DNA of 62,390 nucleotides from Condylostoma magnum (lineage: Eukaryota > Ciliophora > Heterotrichea > Heterotrichida > Condylostomatidae). This document shows, in pieces, positions 38,271 to 50,600 of the stretch. The DNA is taken from positions 1 to 62,390 of the forward strand of contig CAKKTI010000090.1 in the NCBI GenBank assembly GCA_920105805.1, written 5' to 3'. Positions within the stretch are counted from its first letter, which is position 1. Each line of letters begins with the position of its first letter. Both the position numbers and the translations under genes were made by a program. The notes below the pieces were generated by a model. It had not been told where the DNA came from, made no database searches, and saw only the letters and a list, made by a program, of their open reading frames with translations.

Positions 38271-39506
38271 ATGGAAAGCTATCATAACCACATCGGAACT
38301 AGAGACAAAGCAGATGATTATCAAAAGGGTAATGAATTCATACACAGTGGATATAGAATAAAGTTCAACTCTACAGCAAAAATAATCAAAAGTCTCTTTA
38401 TGCTACACAATGAATCAGTAAATGTCTGGAGTCATTTGCTTGGAGTTCTTTTATTCATGGTTTTTATATGACATGCTACAATTGCAATAGGACTTAATAC
38501 AAGTCCGAATTAGCTAGATTTATAGTCTCTTCAGTATAATTTAAGTAAAACTTATTCAAAAGGCTGGGAACGTGTAGGAGAATTTGGCCTAGATTTGAAG
38601 TAAGTGTATAGAAACTATATAACCTAAGACTAATTAGACTAAATGAGCTATGAAATACAAGCTGGGCATATATGCGATGTTAATTATACTATAGAAAATA
38701 TGTGATAAATTAAGTACAGTGAAAACAATTGCCCTTTGACTCATCCAACTAATAGCACACTTCCTATTGTAAGCTAAATCCACGATAAAATTTACTATAT
38801 TTCTGATTCAATTACTTAAATATGTGATAATCTAAAAAGTAAATTGGACTCTTCACAATACGATTGAATTGATCTATTAGAAGTGCCTTAAACTAAACAC
38901 AGTGTATCTAGATGGCCACTTTTTGTGTTTTTATCCTCTGCTATTATTTGCCTAGGATTTTCTGCCACTTTTCACCTATTTAACGATAGATCTTATCTAA
39001 TGAACAAAATAATGAGTAGAGTGGATTTTGCAGGTATAAGTTTTCTAATAGCTGGGTCCTTTTTCCCCTTAATTTACTATATTTTCTACTGCCATGACTT
39101 TTATATTGATTTGTATTTGACTAGTATGACTTTAATTTGTAGCTTAGTGTTCGCAATGGCGATGACTCCTCGGTTTTAAGACTTTGATATGAAAACGTTT
39201 AGAGGACTGATATTCTTATTTGTTGGTTTACTTGGTTTTATACCAATTTTCCACATGGCGTTTTTACCTGAGGTTAATCAATTCTATAAGGGCATTGTAT
39301 TCTGTTTACTTAGTGGGTTGAGTTATATAATAGGTGTCCTAATTTTTGTCTCTAGGGTCCCTGAGAGATTTTATCCAGGGAGATTTGACATTTGGGGGCA
39401 TTCTCACTAAATTTGGCACTTTTTTGTACTACTAGCAGCCATTTTGCATTATGTATCTAGTATTATATGCTATCATGTGCGCATGGACTTAGAGTGTAAG
39501 CCTTAG
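38271..39506 (+). CDS. PAQR/adiponectin-receptor family membrane protein
   Basis: 411 residues. PAQR signatures in order: FIHSGYRI near residue 25, LFMLHNESVNVWSHLLGVLLF (first TM), ATFHLFND with the zinc-ligand His and the SxxxH/D pattern (SATFHLF...D), VDFAGISFLIAGSFFPLIYY, PERFYPGRFDIWGHSHQIWHFF with the conserved HSHQIWH motif. PAQRs are seven-TM zinc hydrolases or receptors. A long loop (about residues 85-205) between TM1 and TM2 is lineage-specific. The Gln of HSHQ is a TAA codon. Stop TAG at 39504, with TAA at 39513 next in frame. Confidence 0.93.
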
Positions 39507-39554
39507 TTTAAATAAAAAACGAATAAAATTTGTGAAATAATCTATTAAATACAC

Positions 39555-40424
39555 TCATTGAAATTTAGCAAACTCTCTTCTAATAAACCCCGGTCATTGG
39601 TCTAAAGGAACTTGTAGTTTTTTCACTTTTTCGTACAAATCAGGAATCTGTAGTCTCTATGCGGGATGCTTGGAAGGAAATGACAGCTTGACTGCAAGGC
39701 ACTAAGAGTAGAAATACCGCTATAAATCATCAGCTGTACGTTTTCTAACCTCTTAGTCTTGCTCTTATATCATATCATCTAAATCCTAAATACTCTCTGA
39801 ACCTTCATCGTTACTTTGATTTGAGGATGAATAGGAACTAGGAACAGTTCCTTCAATATTGCTTTTTATATCATCAATAGGATTTATTTAGTCTACTCAT
39901 TCTTGCATCTGATTTGTTTTGCTTTAGTAGTACTAAAACTCCTATTTTAGCTTATCTAGCTCGTTTTTTTTCATGTTTAACTGATCTCTTATGTCCTAGG
40001 TGCCCATTAACCCTATTATATAGTTAGCTTTTTCCTGGGCGAGGTTTTTTAGTCTTTCGCAGTACAGCAGGAGTTGAGAGTTATTCACTAGTGCATTTTA
40101 TAAAGCTTGTAATTAATTCACTACATCGGAGCAGGCTAATACTGATTAATCATCAATGCTTTAGGCTAAAAGCAATTTTACTGCTATTTTTTGTATATTT
40201 TCAATTGTTTTGACTTAATCTTGATTTTGTGGTTATTTTCTATAAGGAATTGCTTCTAAAGCACATTTTAGTTTATCGATTTGAAAGTTTATAAGTCTTC
40301 CATGATCCTAGCTTTCTATATTAATGACGTATCGACTTACTACTGTGCATATCCTTGAGTGTGCATCAATGCAGTCTGGACTTATCATGTCCTAACAATT
40401 TATACATAATACATCAATTTCCAT
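39555..40424 (-). CDS. Zinc-finger coiled-coil protein, 289 residues
   Basis: ATG at 40424 opens MEIDVLCINCQDMISPDCID followed by HSRIC: a Cys-x2-Cys ... His-x3-Cys finger typical of short ciliate zinc-finger coiled-coil proteins. Coiled coil follows (QALQNALVNNSQLLL, MKKNELDKLKQEFQYYQ) with an acidic Ser-rich middle. The C-terminus LYEKVKKLQVPLDQ continues as WPGFIRREFAKFQ if the TGA at 39594 is Trp, ending at TGA 39555; the protein might instead stop at 39594. Function unknown. Confidence 0.7.
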
Positions 40425-40579
40425 GTTAAATTAATTTAAGAAGTTGGACTCTAATTTTAGGTAAAGTACATTTTGTTTGAAATAGTAGAAACTGAATCCA
40501 TAGTTGATTATAAAATCTAATTCTTAAAAGATGATATAAAACATTTATCATAATTTATTCTGCTAGTAAAAATAAAGAA

Positions 40580-41884
40580 ATGTCTACTGCTTAATTCGAA
40601 TAAGCAAAATAATCAATTAGAAAATAAATACGAAAAGTGAATAAAACCAGTTTAATGCCAGCCTAGTGCGATTTTTCATGTCTTTGCTCAATATGCAAAA
40701 CTACAATTAGAAAACGTCATACTAGACAAAGAACTGCAGATACAGAGTTCCTAAGAAATTAGAACAAGAAAGCACTGTCTATTAAATTTACTAAGTTCAT
40801 AGAAAGTTTAGGCTAGTGTAGTCGACAACTGGATATAAAGTTAAATGTAATTGACACTGTCATCTTTTATAAAGGAGCACCTTACTCTTTGATTTATACA
40901 AGCAAAGGAAAGGTAGTTGAAAGAACTTATAATATAACACAATAAGAAATAATAAAACATTTTATTAAGCAGGTTAGATGAAGAAAAATGCTTATATCTG
41001 GATCACCTTCTACCAAAGCTACAATTATGCCAAATAAATCGTCTTATTATGGTAAGGAAACAGCTATTTTGCGCTATTTTAATAGAAAAAGAGGGTAATA
41101 ACACAAGGAGGATGGGACTTTAAGAATTCTAATGGAATAAGAATTTTTGAATTTAATGTATGAGAGGAAAAGCAGTAGAATTTGGAAATAGATCGTGTAT
41201 ATTTAAACCGCTGCTTTATGTAAATTTGGGCTAGCTGATCCTATAAATGTAGAATATAGCTAGATGCAGTTGACTAGTAATTAAAGTAATAGCAATGTAC
41301 TTAATTAGTGTAAATCTATATATGACGCATTTTTAAAAATACTTCATATTCAAATTTTGTATATAAAGGCAGAATTCATAAAAGATGACAGTGGGAAAGT
41401 TTGGTTGAGCTGAATTACAAAGATCAAAGCAATAAAAATAAATGCTCAGACAAGAAACAAAAAGCATTTTAATAGTTTTATTCACTCTAATATAAAGGAT
41501 ATGAGCCCTTAACTGATTTAAAAATACGAATAAGACAACAAAGACAATTAAAACTTTACTCGATACAAGTAAATCCTAAACAACCATTTATAAGACATAC
41601 TAGAAAAGTCTTAGGTCTCGGAACTACTGTAAAAGCCTATACCTGATTACATGTTTCAAAACATTTCAATAAATTTCTAAAATATGCATAGACTTAGAGA
41701 GTGATCATAGAAGCTAATTCACAAAAAGAGTAAGTCTTAAACGCCTGAATTGAAAAATGACAAATATATTCAAAAACTCAACTTCAAGCCCAAACATAGA
41801 AGAAGTGAAACCGGAAGTACTCAGGGCAACTCAAAATCCCCAGCCTCTACTTACCGATTATCCAGAAGGTTTGTAAGTGTATAA
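40580..41884 (+). CDS. Unrecognised protein, 434 residues
   Basis: ATG at 40580 (MSTAQFEQAKQSIRKQIRKV) to TAA at 41882. The N-terminus is basic and has CLCSICKTTIRKRHTRQRT, possibly a zinc knuckle fragment; the rest is soluble, Lys-rich and has no recognised domain (LSIKFTKFIESLGQCS, DTVIFYKGAPYSLIYTSKGK, KKSKSQTPELKND). It lies 155 bp from the divergent zinc-finger gene and 20 bp before the Myb gene. Confidence 0.68.
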
Positions 41885-41904
41885 TTATTAAAGTTTTATA
41901 AAAA

Positions 41905-42750
41905 ATGAAAATGAAAAAGCAGAAAGTCATAAAAAGTCGTAAGACTGATTAAAAAAATGATCTAACAGCCAAGGTTAAAGTCACAAAACTGAGTGAAAAA
42001 TTGCATTTAGTCCCCTGTACAATCGACTTAGTCTCAAACTCGTACATCCCGGTGTGCCAACCAAATAATAAAAAGGTAGATTGAAAAAAGGTCTAGAATA
42101 GGAGTCAGTGGAAACCAGAAGAAGATGCTTTAATACGTTAACTAGTCGAATAAAAGGGCGATAAAGCTTGGGCTTAAATATCCCGTGAGTTAAATAAACA
42201 ACTACACAAGAGCATTCCAATACGACTAGGCAAGTAATGCCGTGAGAGGTGATATAACCATCTTAACCCGAATACGCGTAAAGGTAATTGAAATAACATT
42301 GAGGATGTTTTTATACTGACTAGCCAGAGGAAATTAGGAAATAAATGGAGCAAAATAGCAAGTGAGCTAGGGAATAGAACTGAGAATTAAGTGAAGAATA
42401 GGTTTAATAGTCTCCTCCACAAGGCTAAGAAATAATACCCGGCAGACATTGATCATGTACAGATGATAATCGCGGAAAAGGGAGGAATGCAGTTAGATGT
42501 ATTAACACCTGTGACAAGTATACCTGCTCTGTCTCCTATGGTAAGAAAAGAAGACACTGATTTCGGGTTTGGGTACTTCGCAGATAGAGCCGGATAAATG
42601 GCTTAAAATATGCAAGATTAGTTCAATATAGCTTCTCCAATACCTATTCATATTTCATACCCAAACCCTTTCGCTATTTAATCACCTGAAGCATTTAATT
42701 ACTTTTCTAATAGCACAGATGCTGATTCAAAACAACTTTAAAAGACGTGA
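41905..42750 (+). CDS. R2R3-type Myb DNA-binding protein
   Basis: 281 residues. Two Myb repeats (residues about 65-180): NRSQWKPEEDALIRQLVEQK, WAQISRELN, IRLGKQCRERWYNHLNPNT, then KGNWNNIEDVFILTSQRKLG, WSKIASELGNRTENQVKNRF. Conserved Trp in CRERW and in KGNW are TGA, and conserved Gln in GKQC and ENQV are TAA, further proof of the code. The final part is polar with SPMVRKEDTDFGFGYF. It is probably a transcription factor. Stop TGA at 42748 (SKQLQKT). The convergent aquaporin stops 21 bp beyond. Confidence 0.92.
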
Positions 42751-42771
42751 ATGATAGTAATATCTTAAATT

Positions 42772-43569
42772 CTAATTATTCTTATCTTGGTTTTCATTTA
42801 ACTTTACCGTTTCTGTAAGTTATTGATTATAATTCATGCTCGCCATTCCTCTATACATGTATATTTGTTTTAACTACTCTTGAGTCATCTCTTTCTTAGG
42901 TCTTTTATACGCATGCTATATCAATCTATTGTATAAAATAGCAAATCCAGTTCCTAGAAAGGGTCCTACGATATATATCCAAGTATCTTATATAGTATTA
43001 TCCTCATCTAGCAAAGCATGGAAGAAATTCAATGCAAAACAAGCAAAGGGATTCATACAACCTCCAGATATATGACCTCCCAGTAAAACTCCTCCTATAA
43101 CACTTACTGGGATAGACATTGTACTCATTAGCGTACTTTCTTCTAGATCTCCTACAATTAAAGCGTTGCATACTAGAATTGAGGTGATCAAAACTTCAAT
43201 AGCAATGGCTCCTCCTAAGGAATAATCTGAGTTAATTTCAAACTCAAATGTATCGTTTGTGATAGCATATGCAAAGAAAGCTCCTAATATTGCTCCTATA
43301 AATTGCACTGCTATATAAAGCGTTAACTCTAAGTACTGTTTCCTGGTTCCGGACTTATTGAACCATACTTTACCTATAACTCCTAAGGTAACTGCTGGGT
43401 TGAACTGCCCACCAGCTATCATTCCTGTAAGATGTATATTAGCCCAAATGACTAAAGCCACTGCCACTACATTACCTTGGGATATTTATATAGCCATTAC
43501 AAGCTGTATTGTACCAATAAACTCACTAAGGATTCTTATACAACGGGCTTACCTGAAGAAATTAACCAT
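42772..43569 (-). CDS. Aquaporin/MIP channel
   Basis: 265 residues. Six TM segments with both pore half-helices: GGQFNPAVTLG and GGCMNPFACFALNF (NPA and NPF, so the second motif has Phe for Ala). The N-terminal signature LSEFIGTIQLVMAI and the second-repeat IAIEVLITSILVCNALIV match MIP proteins. It conducts water or small solutes; the residue after the NPF motif is Ala where orthodox channels have Arg (NPAR), so selectivity may differ. ATG at 43569, 5 bp after the stop of the upstream nucleotidyltransferase. Stop TAG at 42772. Confidence 0.93.
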
Positions 43570-43574
43570 TATTA

Positions 43575-45833
43575 CTAAATTACTAATGAAATATCTCCCG
43601 TCTCATGGATCGCATTAAAACTCTCGGTAAAAACTCGTAAAATTTCTTCTGATTCCTTTGTGCTCTGATATACCTAAGAGGGAAGGGGTAGATCTATGAA
43701 GGGATCAAGAATAGTAAAGAGATAGTTTGTTGGTATATCTATTAATTTTCCCTCTTTAAGTGAAATTCCTTTGACATCTGAATTTTGGTATGTGAATGCG
43801 TAAAAGTTTAGGAAGTTTAGGAAACTCAGGCCTAGATTTGCTGAATCTGCCTGGTTTTATTAGGAAGTGTCAAATCATACCTCAACGTTTTAAACTATCT
43901 TTGAGCCTCGCTGGGGAAGTTGGAGGGATTTTAATTAAGGGTGAGGTCCTTGCATAAGGGAAAAGATTGTCATAAGGGTCAGTTAAAAGCCTGTGAAAAA
44001 TCTGTAAATATTTTAAACCTTTGCCCAGTGTTTTACTAAGATTATCAATGCAGCTATACTATTGTCCTGATTTACGTATTAGTATATCAGTGATGTTAAT
44101 TCTATCATTAATGGCTAATCATAATTTATTTTCACTGTGAAATCTTAGTATTAGAGTAGTATGTAATCCCGGTCTAGAAAACTTTCCCATTATCCGCCGA
44201 TTTCATGCAAAACCTTTTGGAAAGTTTAAAGAGGAAGGTCTTGGATTGATAGATCAATTGAACTATCCTTTATTCATGTTCCATGGCGAACTGATCCTAT
44301 TGTACGTATTGAGTATTTATGGCCTTCAAAAATACTCTTTATGTACTGTATCAAATGGCTTAGCTTTAGATTAAACTCATCATCAGCATATAGTTCTTTG
44401 TATTTATCATTTAATTATTACTCAAGGTTTTAGTAAAAGTCAGGCTTAATATTATAATCAATATGATGATCGTTTTGCTACTTTTGATTATTCTATCTGC
44501 GGTTTTGTCGGTTATGATTCTCTTTTCATTGTTTATTCTTTTGATTAATCTTTTTTACATTATAGTTTTGGCGTAGAGAGCCAATTTAGTGCTTATTTAG
44601 TACTTGTAATTACTCGCATCTTGTAATGACAAAATCTAATGTTTTTAAAATCTTTTAATCCTTCTTTGCTTCTGCTATGTATTCATCTAATTATTAAAAA
44701 AGAACGTTTCCCCTTTGTTATGGATTTGTATGTAATTTCTCAAGATTCTTTTAGATATATGTTGAAACCTGCGCCTTTGTTAGGGGTTAACCTGATAAGT
44801 TCTTTGCATATATTTCATCTATCATTGAGAATACGATATCTTTGTTTGATTAGGGATTTATTTACGGTTATCTTTTACCTTTCTATATGTTTTGTTTCTT
44901 GGCAGGCTTTTGAGAATAGGATAAATTTGTCTCATCTTAGATAGAAGTGATTACATCTTAGTTTATTGGCTTATCTAGTTTGTTCGCTATTTTAAGGTAC
45001 ACTTTTACTAAACCTTGTCTTTATTTAGATGTGAAAATAGGAGAAAATTATATAAGCTTTTACTCTAACATGCTTTAGTGTTCGAAAATTCATTCCCCAT
45101 ATCTATCTAATAAAAATTTAAAGGAATTGTAGCTATCAATACTTAATTGATTACTTGGATGCAATTTATTATCTAAAACAATAGTGAATGCTTTGACAGA
45201 ATTTTACAGATATTTTATAATTTAATCTTGCTTCAGATTTTTCAGATTTTTTTCTTATAGCATAGATGAGTTAACACCATCAATAGGAACATTGTATTTT
45301 CCCTTTTATGGCCTTTCTTATTATTAGTTCTATTATCTATTTTCTTGCCTTTCTTATTATATAGGTTACTCTATTCCTAATGCCTTTTCAAAACTCTAGC
45401 ACCATTGATCTATATCTTTGATTTAAGCTTATACAATTTTAGCTGGCATCTCAGTTCTAAATTCATGAAACACTTCTGCTAAATATTACGATGAGTTTGT
45501 CTATTATGAAATCTTCTCAAAATTTATTCTTTTAAGGTTTTTGAATATCTGTATCAAAGGATTTTTAATATTAATAGTACAGTTCTCAGCATACATAAGC
45601 CCTACAAGCAGTTTTGTTAATAAAGCTTATTATAATTCTGTACTAATGTTATCTTACAAAACAAAATTCTGGATGATCCTAAGAAGCCTGATATATTAAG
45701 TGCCGTATGGGAAATTTAAAGACAAAATAACTCCAATAGCCACAGGATCCCTTGATTATTCTAATACATCTAAGAAAGCTGAATCAACTGTAATTTCATT
45801 ATATCTTGCTAGCGTGCTATAATAGTAATCCAT
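43575..45833 (-). CDS. Cid1/PAPD-like nucleotidyltransferase with N-terminal helical extension
   Basis: 752 residues in one frame from ATG 45833 (MDYYYSTLARYNEITVDSAF). Residues 1-200 are helical (LEQSRDPVAIGVILS, FEKALGIEQP), followed by a Gln-rich linker. The C-terminal 330 residues match non-canonical poly(A)/uridylyl transferases: TIGSVRHGTW, DSSIDLSIQDL, DFTVKINYDQPLMI, LTSLIYQY, LIILVKHWAKVQNIY, QLTLMTIFSLMQ, WFDTSQQNQAD, LGLSFLNFLNFYAFTYQ. The usual SDIDL motif reads SSIDL, so one catalytic Asp appears to be Ser; activity is uncertain. Stop TAG TAA TAA at 43575. It might be one gene or an N-terminal gene fused by read-through, as the frame is continuous. Confidence 0.82.
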
Positions 45834-45978
45834 ATTTATTTGATATTTAGCCCCAAAAATATAAGGTAAAAGTTTATAGAAAGGCAAAGATTAAAATGAA
45901 GGGGCAGTACTTAGCTGGTTAGAAGTATTGTAGAGATAATTTGTTTAATATAATGATCGATTAGAAAGAGTTAAGTTT

Positions 45979-46050
45979 AGCTCTGTAGTGTAATGGTGAA
46001 CACTTTGGACTTTAAATCCAACACTCCGAGTTCGAATCTCGGCAGAGCTT
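45979..46050 (+). tRNA. tRNA-Gln(UUA), decodes the reassigned UAA codon
   Basis: A full cloverleaf: acceptor stem AGCTCTG/CAGAGCT (7 bp), A-box TGTAGTGTAATGG, anticodon arm TTGGA-CTTTAAA-TCCAA with anticodon UUA at 46012-46014, T-arm with GTTCGAATC. The anticodon stem-loop GGACTTTAAATCC is identical in form to the UAA-reading glutamine tRNA of Tetrahymena. A T5 run after it serves as Pol III terminator. Confidence 0.95.
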
Positions 46051-46217
46051 CTTTTTATTAGTATAATTGTATTACAATAAAAATACAAACTTATGCAACA
46101 ATTTTAACATAAGCACCATAAAAATATTACCTTTATGCAAAACATTCCTAAAATCCATAAAAAGTATTGTAGAGATAATTTGTTTAATATAATGATCGAT
46201 TAGAAAGAGTTAAGCTT

Positions 46218-46289
46218 AGCTCTGTAGTGTAATGGTGAACACTTTGGACTTTAAATCCAACACTCCGAGTTCGAATCTCGGCAGAGCTT
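46218..46289 (+). tRNA. tRNA-Gln(UUA), second copy
   Basis: Sequence identical to the copy at 45979, with anticodon UUA at 46251-46253 and a T5 terminator downstream (CTTCTTTTTACT). It belongs to the same tandem duplication. Confidence 0.95.
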
Positions 46290-46376
46290 CTTTTTACTAG
46301 TATAATTGTATTACAATAAAAATACAAACTTATGCAACAATTTTAACATAAACTCCATAAAAACCAATAACTTTAA

Positions 46377-47600
46377 CTAATTATCATGTCTTTTCGGTGG
46401 TAAAATATCTTCCGACGCAATAATTCTAGCTTTAGCCCTGTCAAGACTGAACAGCAAATAAAGATACACAGTAGTAAACAACTACACTACATTTAATCCA
46501 ACCATAACCATCCTATATCTAACATGCCCAGGCAAAAACTTACTCATTCCAATGAAAAGCGGCAATGATAGAAAGTAAAAAACTCCAATCAGCTTAAACT
46601 TTTTCTGAACATTTGCTTCCTTTTTCCCCTCACTCTGAAGACTCTTGCAATTATACAAAAACCATAAAAGTAGTAATACTCTTAATCCAATATGATAGTA
46701 CCCAGCTGGCCCATCATGATCTGTATATTTGTAGTGGGCATCTTCAAGCAGTCTTCCAATTCCAGTAGCAATGAATTCGAAAGATCCGAACATAAGCATT
46801 CCTGGTATATACAACTCAGGGGATGGAAAATCTATTGCAAATAAAGACCAGCCGTCTGAAACTATCAAAAATACGAAGATTATTGATAATTAAGCTAAAA
46901 ACTCGCAAGTTGTGCTTATATACTAAACCATATTATGCCCAAATCCATGAGTATCTAATAAGGAGAAATCAGCTAGCTTGGCAATAATAAACCCAACTTA
47001 AAAGACTATAGAAGCTATAAGTATCATTAGGTTAGAATCATAGATTTCCTTGTTTTTATACACTTTGAAAAGCTTGTTAAAGGACATAATGCCAATAAGG
47101 CAAAAGATGATACCAATAACTACATATCCGCCCATCATTCCACTATGTTCTGTAGAAAAATGCCCCTCATCTGTATTCTTTATATCTAAGTCAAATCTGA
47201 TTCTAGTTTCCTATTAAAAGATTCCATCACAGTCAGAAATTGTAAAGTACCAAACTTCTGTCTTTCCTACTGATTCTAAACTTTCGTATATTCTTTTACC
47301 CCAGGCTCCGTCTCCAGGAAGTTCTAATTTGATCTTTTTGTGAGTTTCATCCTATTTGCAAGTATGTTACCCACTATCCCACTCTTATTCCGTGTAAATG
47401 TTCAAGTAAACGACTTTACGGTCCTCGTATGTTGAGTCACTGCCCCGGGAGATTCTAGATTTAAACATGAATGTAGATTTGCCTGGGTCTGTTGCAAAGC
47501 GAGAGAGATATACTACAGGGCTATCCGGCGTTAGTTTTACTGTAGATTTTACCAGTTTTGATGATGCTAAACTTGATAGGAAAATTAGACAAGTTATCAT
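46377..47600 (-). CDS. TMEM145/GPR180-like 7-TM protein
   Basis: 407 residues. Signal peptide MITCLIFLSSLASSKLVKS; a beta-rich lumenal domain (residues about 20-155) with WYFTISDCDG typical of GOLD-type receptors; then seven TM helices starting MMGGYVVIGIIFCLIGIMSF, with HGFGHNMVQYISTTCEFLAQ and SDGWSLFAIDFPSPELYIPG. The DGW motif after TM4 is characteristic of GPR180/TMEM145 proteins. It may act in trafficking or signalling; ligand unknown. Stop TAG at 46377. Divergent from the STAND gene at 47694. Confidence 0.87.
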
Positions 47601-47693
47601 TATGGTTTTCGAGAATAATATGAAAATGTTTAATAGGAATTTAATCTGATTTAATTATGTGTTTTATATTCACTTGTTTACCAATAATAAAAA

Positions 47694-50600
47694 ATGGGTA
47701 ATCTGTGTTGTAGGCCTAATGATATTTAGATAGAAATGCCTAAGACCAAATTTTTAGCAGAGGAGTAAAATAGAGCATTTGAACTGTGCAATTAACTCAA
47801 ATCTGACTTACAAGACTGGGGATAATAGATAGATATTGAAAACATAACCTCATTAGAAAAAGTACATCCAGGACTGGTAGAAAATCCCCCTTTGATATAC
47901 GAAGAACTCATGGAAATGTTGCTTGATAAGAAATTGCATAGAGACAAAACTATGTTTTATACTTGTTACAGAGTCTGCAGATTACTTGCAAGATTTTTAT
48001 TTATGAAATTTGTTAGAAAAATTTCTAGAGCTGCGTTTTTCTTGGAAGAGGAGAAAGAATTGCTTAATAAGGTTTAATCAATATTTGAAACCTTTAAAAG
48101 CTAAAACCATAATTTCCCGAATTCTGGGTGTACTATGATTTTGCAGATATGCATTAATCTGATAAAATTGTCTAAGAACATAGCACCTTGGTGGAAATAA
48201 ACCTGGACTTTATCAAACGAGCTTTTTTAAGTATATTTCACTGACAAGTCTAATGCAAATATATAGAAAATTTAGATTTTATTAGAAAATCCGCGTATAT
48301 GAAGAGAAACTAGAAATACTTAGTTCATTATAATTATTATACTTGATTATCTTGCTTTCAAAGATTTTTAATATGTGTAGAAATATGATATTTTAAGGTA
48401 AATACTTACAAAGTTTATATCTTCTAGAATATCAAGTGACTTAGCATATATTGTTGTATCAGAAATACAGTACTACTATGTGTAGAACTTGATATAAGAT
48501 GACAGCATTAAAGACCTATTAAATACAGTAAATTTCGAAGGATTGCCAAGCATATAAGAAAAAATCGTAGAAATTGCATCTATAACATAACTATCATAAG
48601 ATCAGTAACTCAAAGAACAATCAATAGAAATACTAAAAAAGCAATAAGATTCTAAGAGTGAATAAATTAATTTAATCATAAATAACTAAGATATGATTAT
48701 ATACCAGTTTAAGAGGTTATAAGGGAAAAAATCTTTACATGATATATTCTAACCACATATCCGTAACAAATTCTATATAAGACCAAAGGCAGTTTACTTT
48801 GATTGTAGGTTATTACAGGATTTGAATGATTTGTTAAATAAGAATGGAAGATTAAACATAGTAGGAAGTGTTGGATCAGGAAAATCAAGATTAGCCTAAC
48901 TTTTACTAAATAGATATTCCTATAATTATCAATTGATTTGAGTTATAGATTGCTCAAGCTACATAAATGCCTGTATTTCAATAATTACTCTGGGAGTATA
49001 GCACTTTAATATTACTACTAAAGATATAAATGTTGCATGCTAATAAACGATCCAATCGTTATAAATATCAAACCTTAAGTATTTGTTAGTTTTTGACGGA
49101 ATTCCTTCCGAGCTGCTAAAACCCTTTGTTCCTAAATAAGGGTAAGTTATATGCACTACATCAAATGAAGGCCTTTTCAAACAATATACTGTAGATTTGA
49201 ATAAGATAAACTAAGAAATCATAGAGCAGTTTAATAATGAAATAGCTGTTAATGATTAAAAGGTATCAAATAAGATTTTCAAGTATTATAATTATTCCCC
49301 CTTTTTAAATAATCTGGTAATCAATTTCTGTGTACACAAGAAAATTACATTTAGTAACTTTTTTGATTAGCATGTTGATCTCAGAATCAGAGATATTAAT
49401 TAAAAGATAAAGGATATTTTAGATCTGTGGAATAAAGAACTAGATAATTTAGAAACCTACATAATGAATATATGCAGTCATTTAAATTACTCAAATGTAG
49501 AAGTCTCTTTAATTGAACTTCTGTGTAAAAATGTAACTTAGATCCAAATATTAAGAACTCTGCATAGATTGAATAAATTTAGTCTTATTCAGTTTACGTG
49601 CGACTAGTTTATTAGCATAAATGCTTCAGTAGCTAAGTATTATAAAGAATTTGGTAGTTTATAGAATAGTTTTATTGATATTACAGTTACAACTTTAAAT
49701 AAGGCTTTTATATAAGGAGCTAAGACCTTTATTGATTTGAAGGCTAATTCAGAGACTTTTCTTCATATGTACCAAGTAGTTGAGAATTTCAAGGATAAAA
49801 TACAGGACTAGGAAACAATGCTAAAGTGAGCTATCTTGATTGAAAATGCAGGAATTGCTACAAGAGATTAATTCATCATGTTACCAATGGCATAAAAGTT
49901 TCTGATATAATCTTGTAAAATTAGAGAAAATTACCTAGGATTTAGTGATATCTTAACAGCCCGAAGCTATAGTAACATTGGAAATCTTTATTTTAAAATA
50001 AACAATCTAAAAGGCTGTGAATAGTATTATCACAAGGCATTATCTATTTATGAAGAAGTCTACGGGCAGGATAGCGCTAAATCTTCTAGTTTATACAATA
50101 GTCTTGGAGCGCTATATTACAAAACAAAAGAAGTTAATAAAGCTTTTGAATGTTATGTCAATGCATTAAATTTAATTGAAAGAGACTTGGGCACTTATCA
50201 TAAAAAAACTGCTGATACTTATGATAGTATAGGGAAATTCTACTTTAAGGTTAAAAATTTCGAGAAAGCTGAAGAATATTATCAGACAGGATTAAGCATT
50301 AAAGTAAAATTATATGGAGAAGAGAGTAAAGATACATCCAAATCTTACGGAAATCTTGCATCACTTTATAAACATTTAAAAGACTATGAAAAATCGGAAG
50401 AATTGCTTAAAAAGTAGATGCAAATTAATAAATAGATGTACGGTGAGAATACCATTGAAATTGCATAGATTAGCAGTAGTCTTGCTTCTCTGTATGTGCA
50501 AATGTCAGAATTTGAAAAAGCAAAAAAATATTATATGAAATAAGTGAACATCCTAGAACAACTGTTTGGTACTGAGAACTAGAACTGTATTAAAGGGTAC

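Larger units (their letters stand above)
45923..46366 (+). repeat. Tandem duplication carrying two tRNA genes (period 239 bp)
   Basis: Two copies of a roughly 205-bp unit (about 45923-46127 and 46162-46366) share an upstream block (AGTATTGTAGAGATAATTTG), the tRNA and a downstream block (ACAATAAAAATACAAACTTA). They differ by only a few bases, for example AAGTTT against AAGCTT just before the tRNA. Confidence 0.9.
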
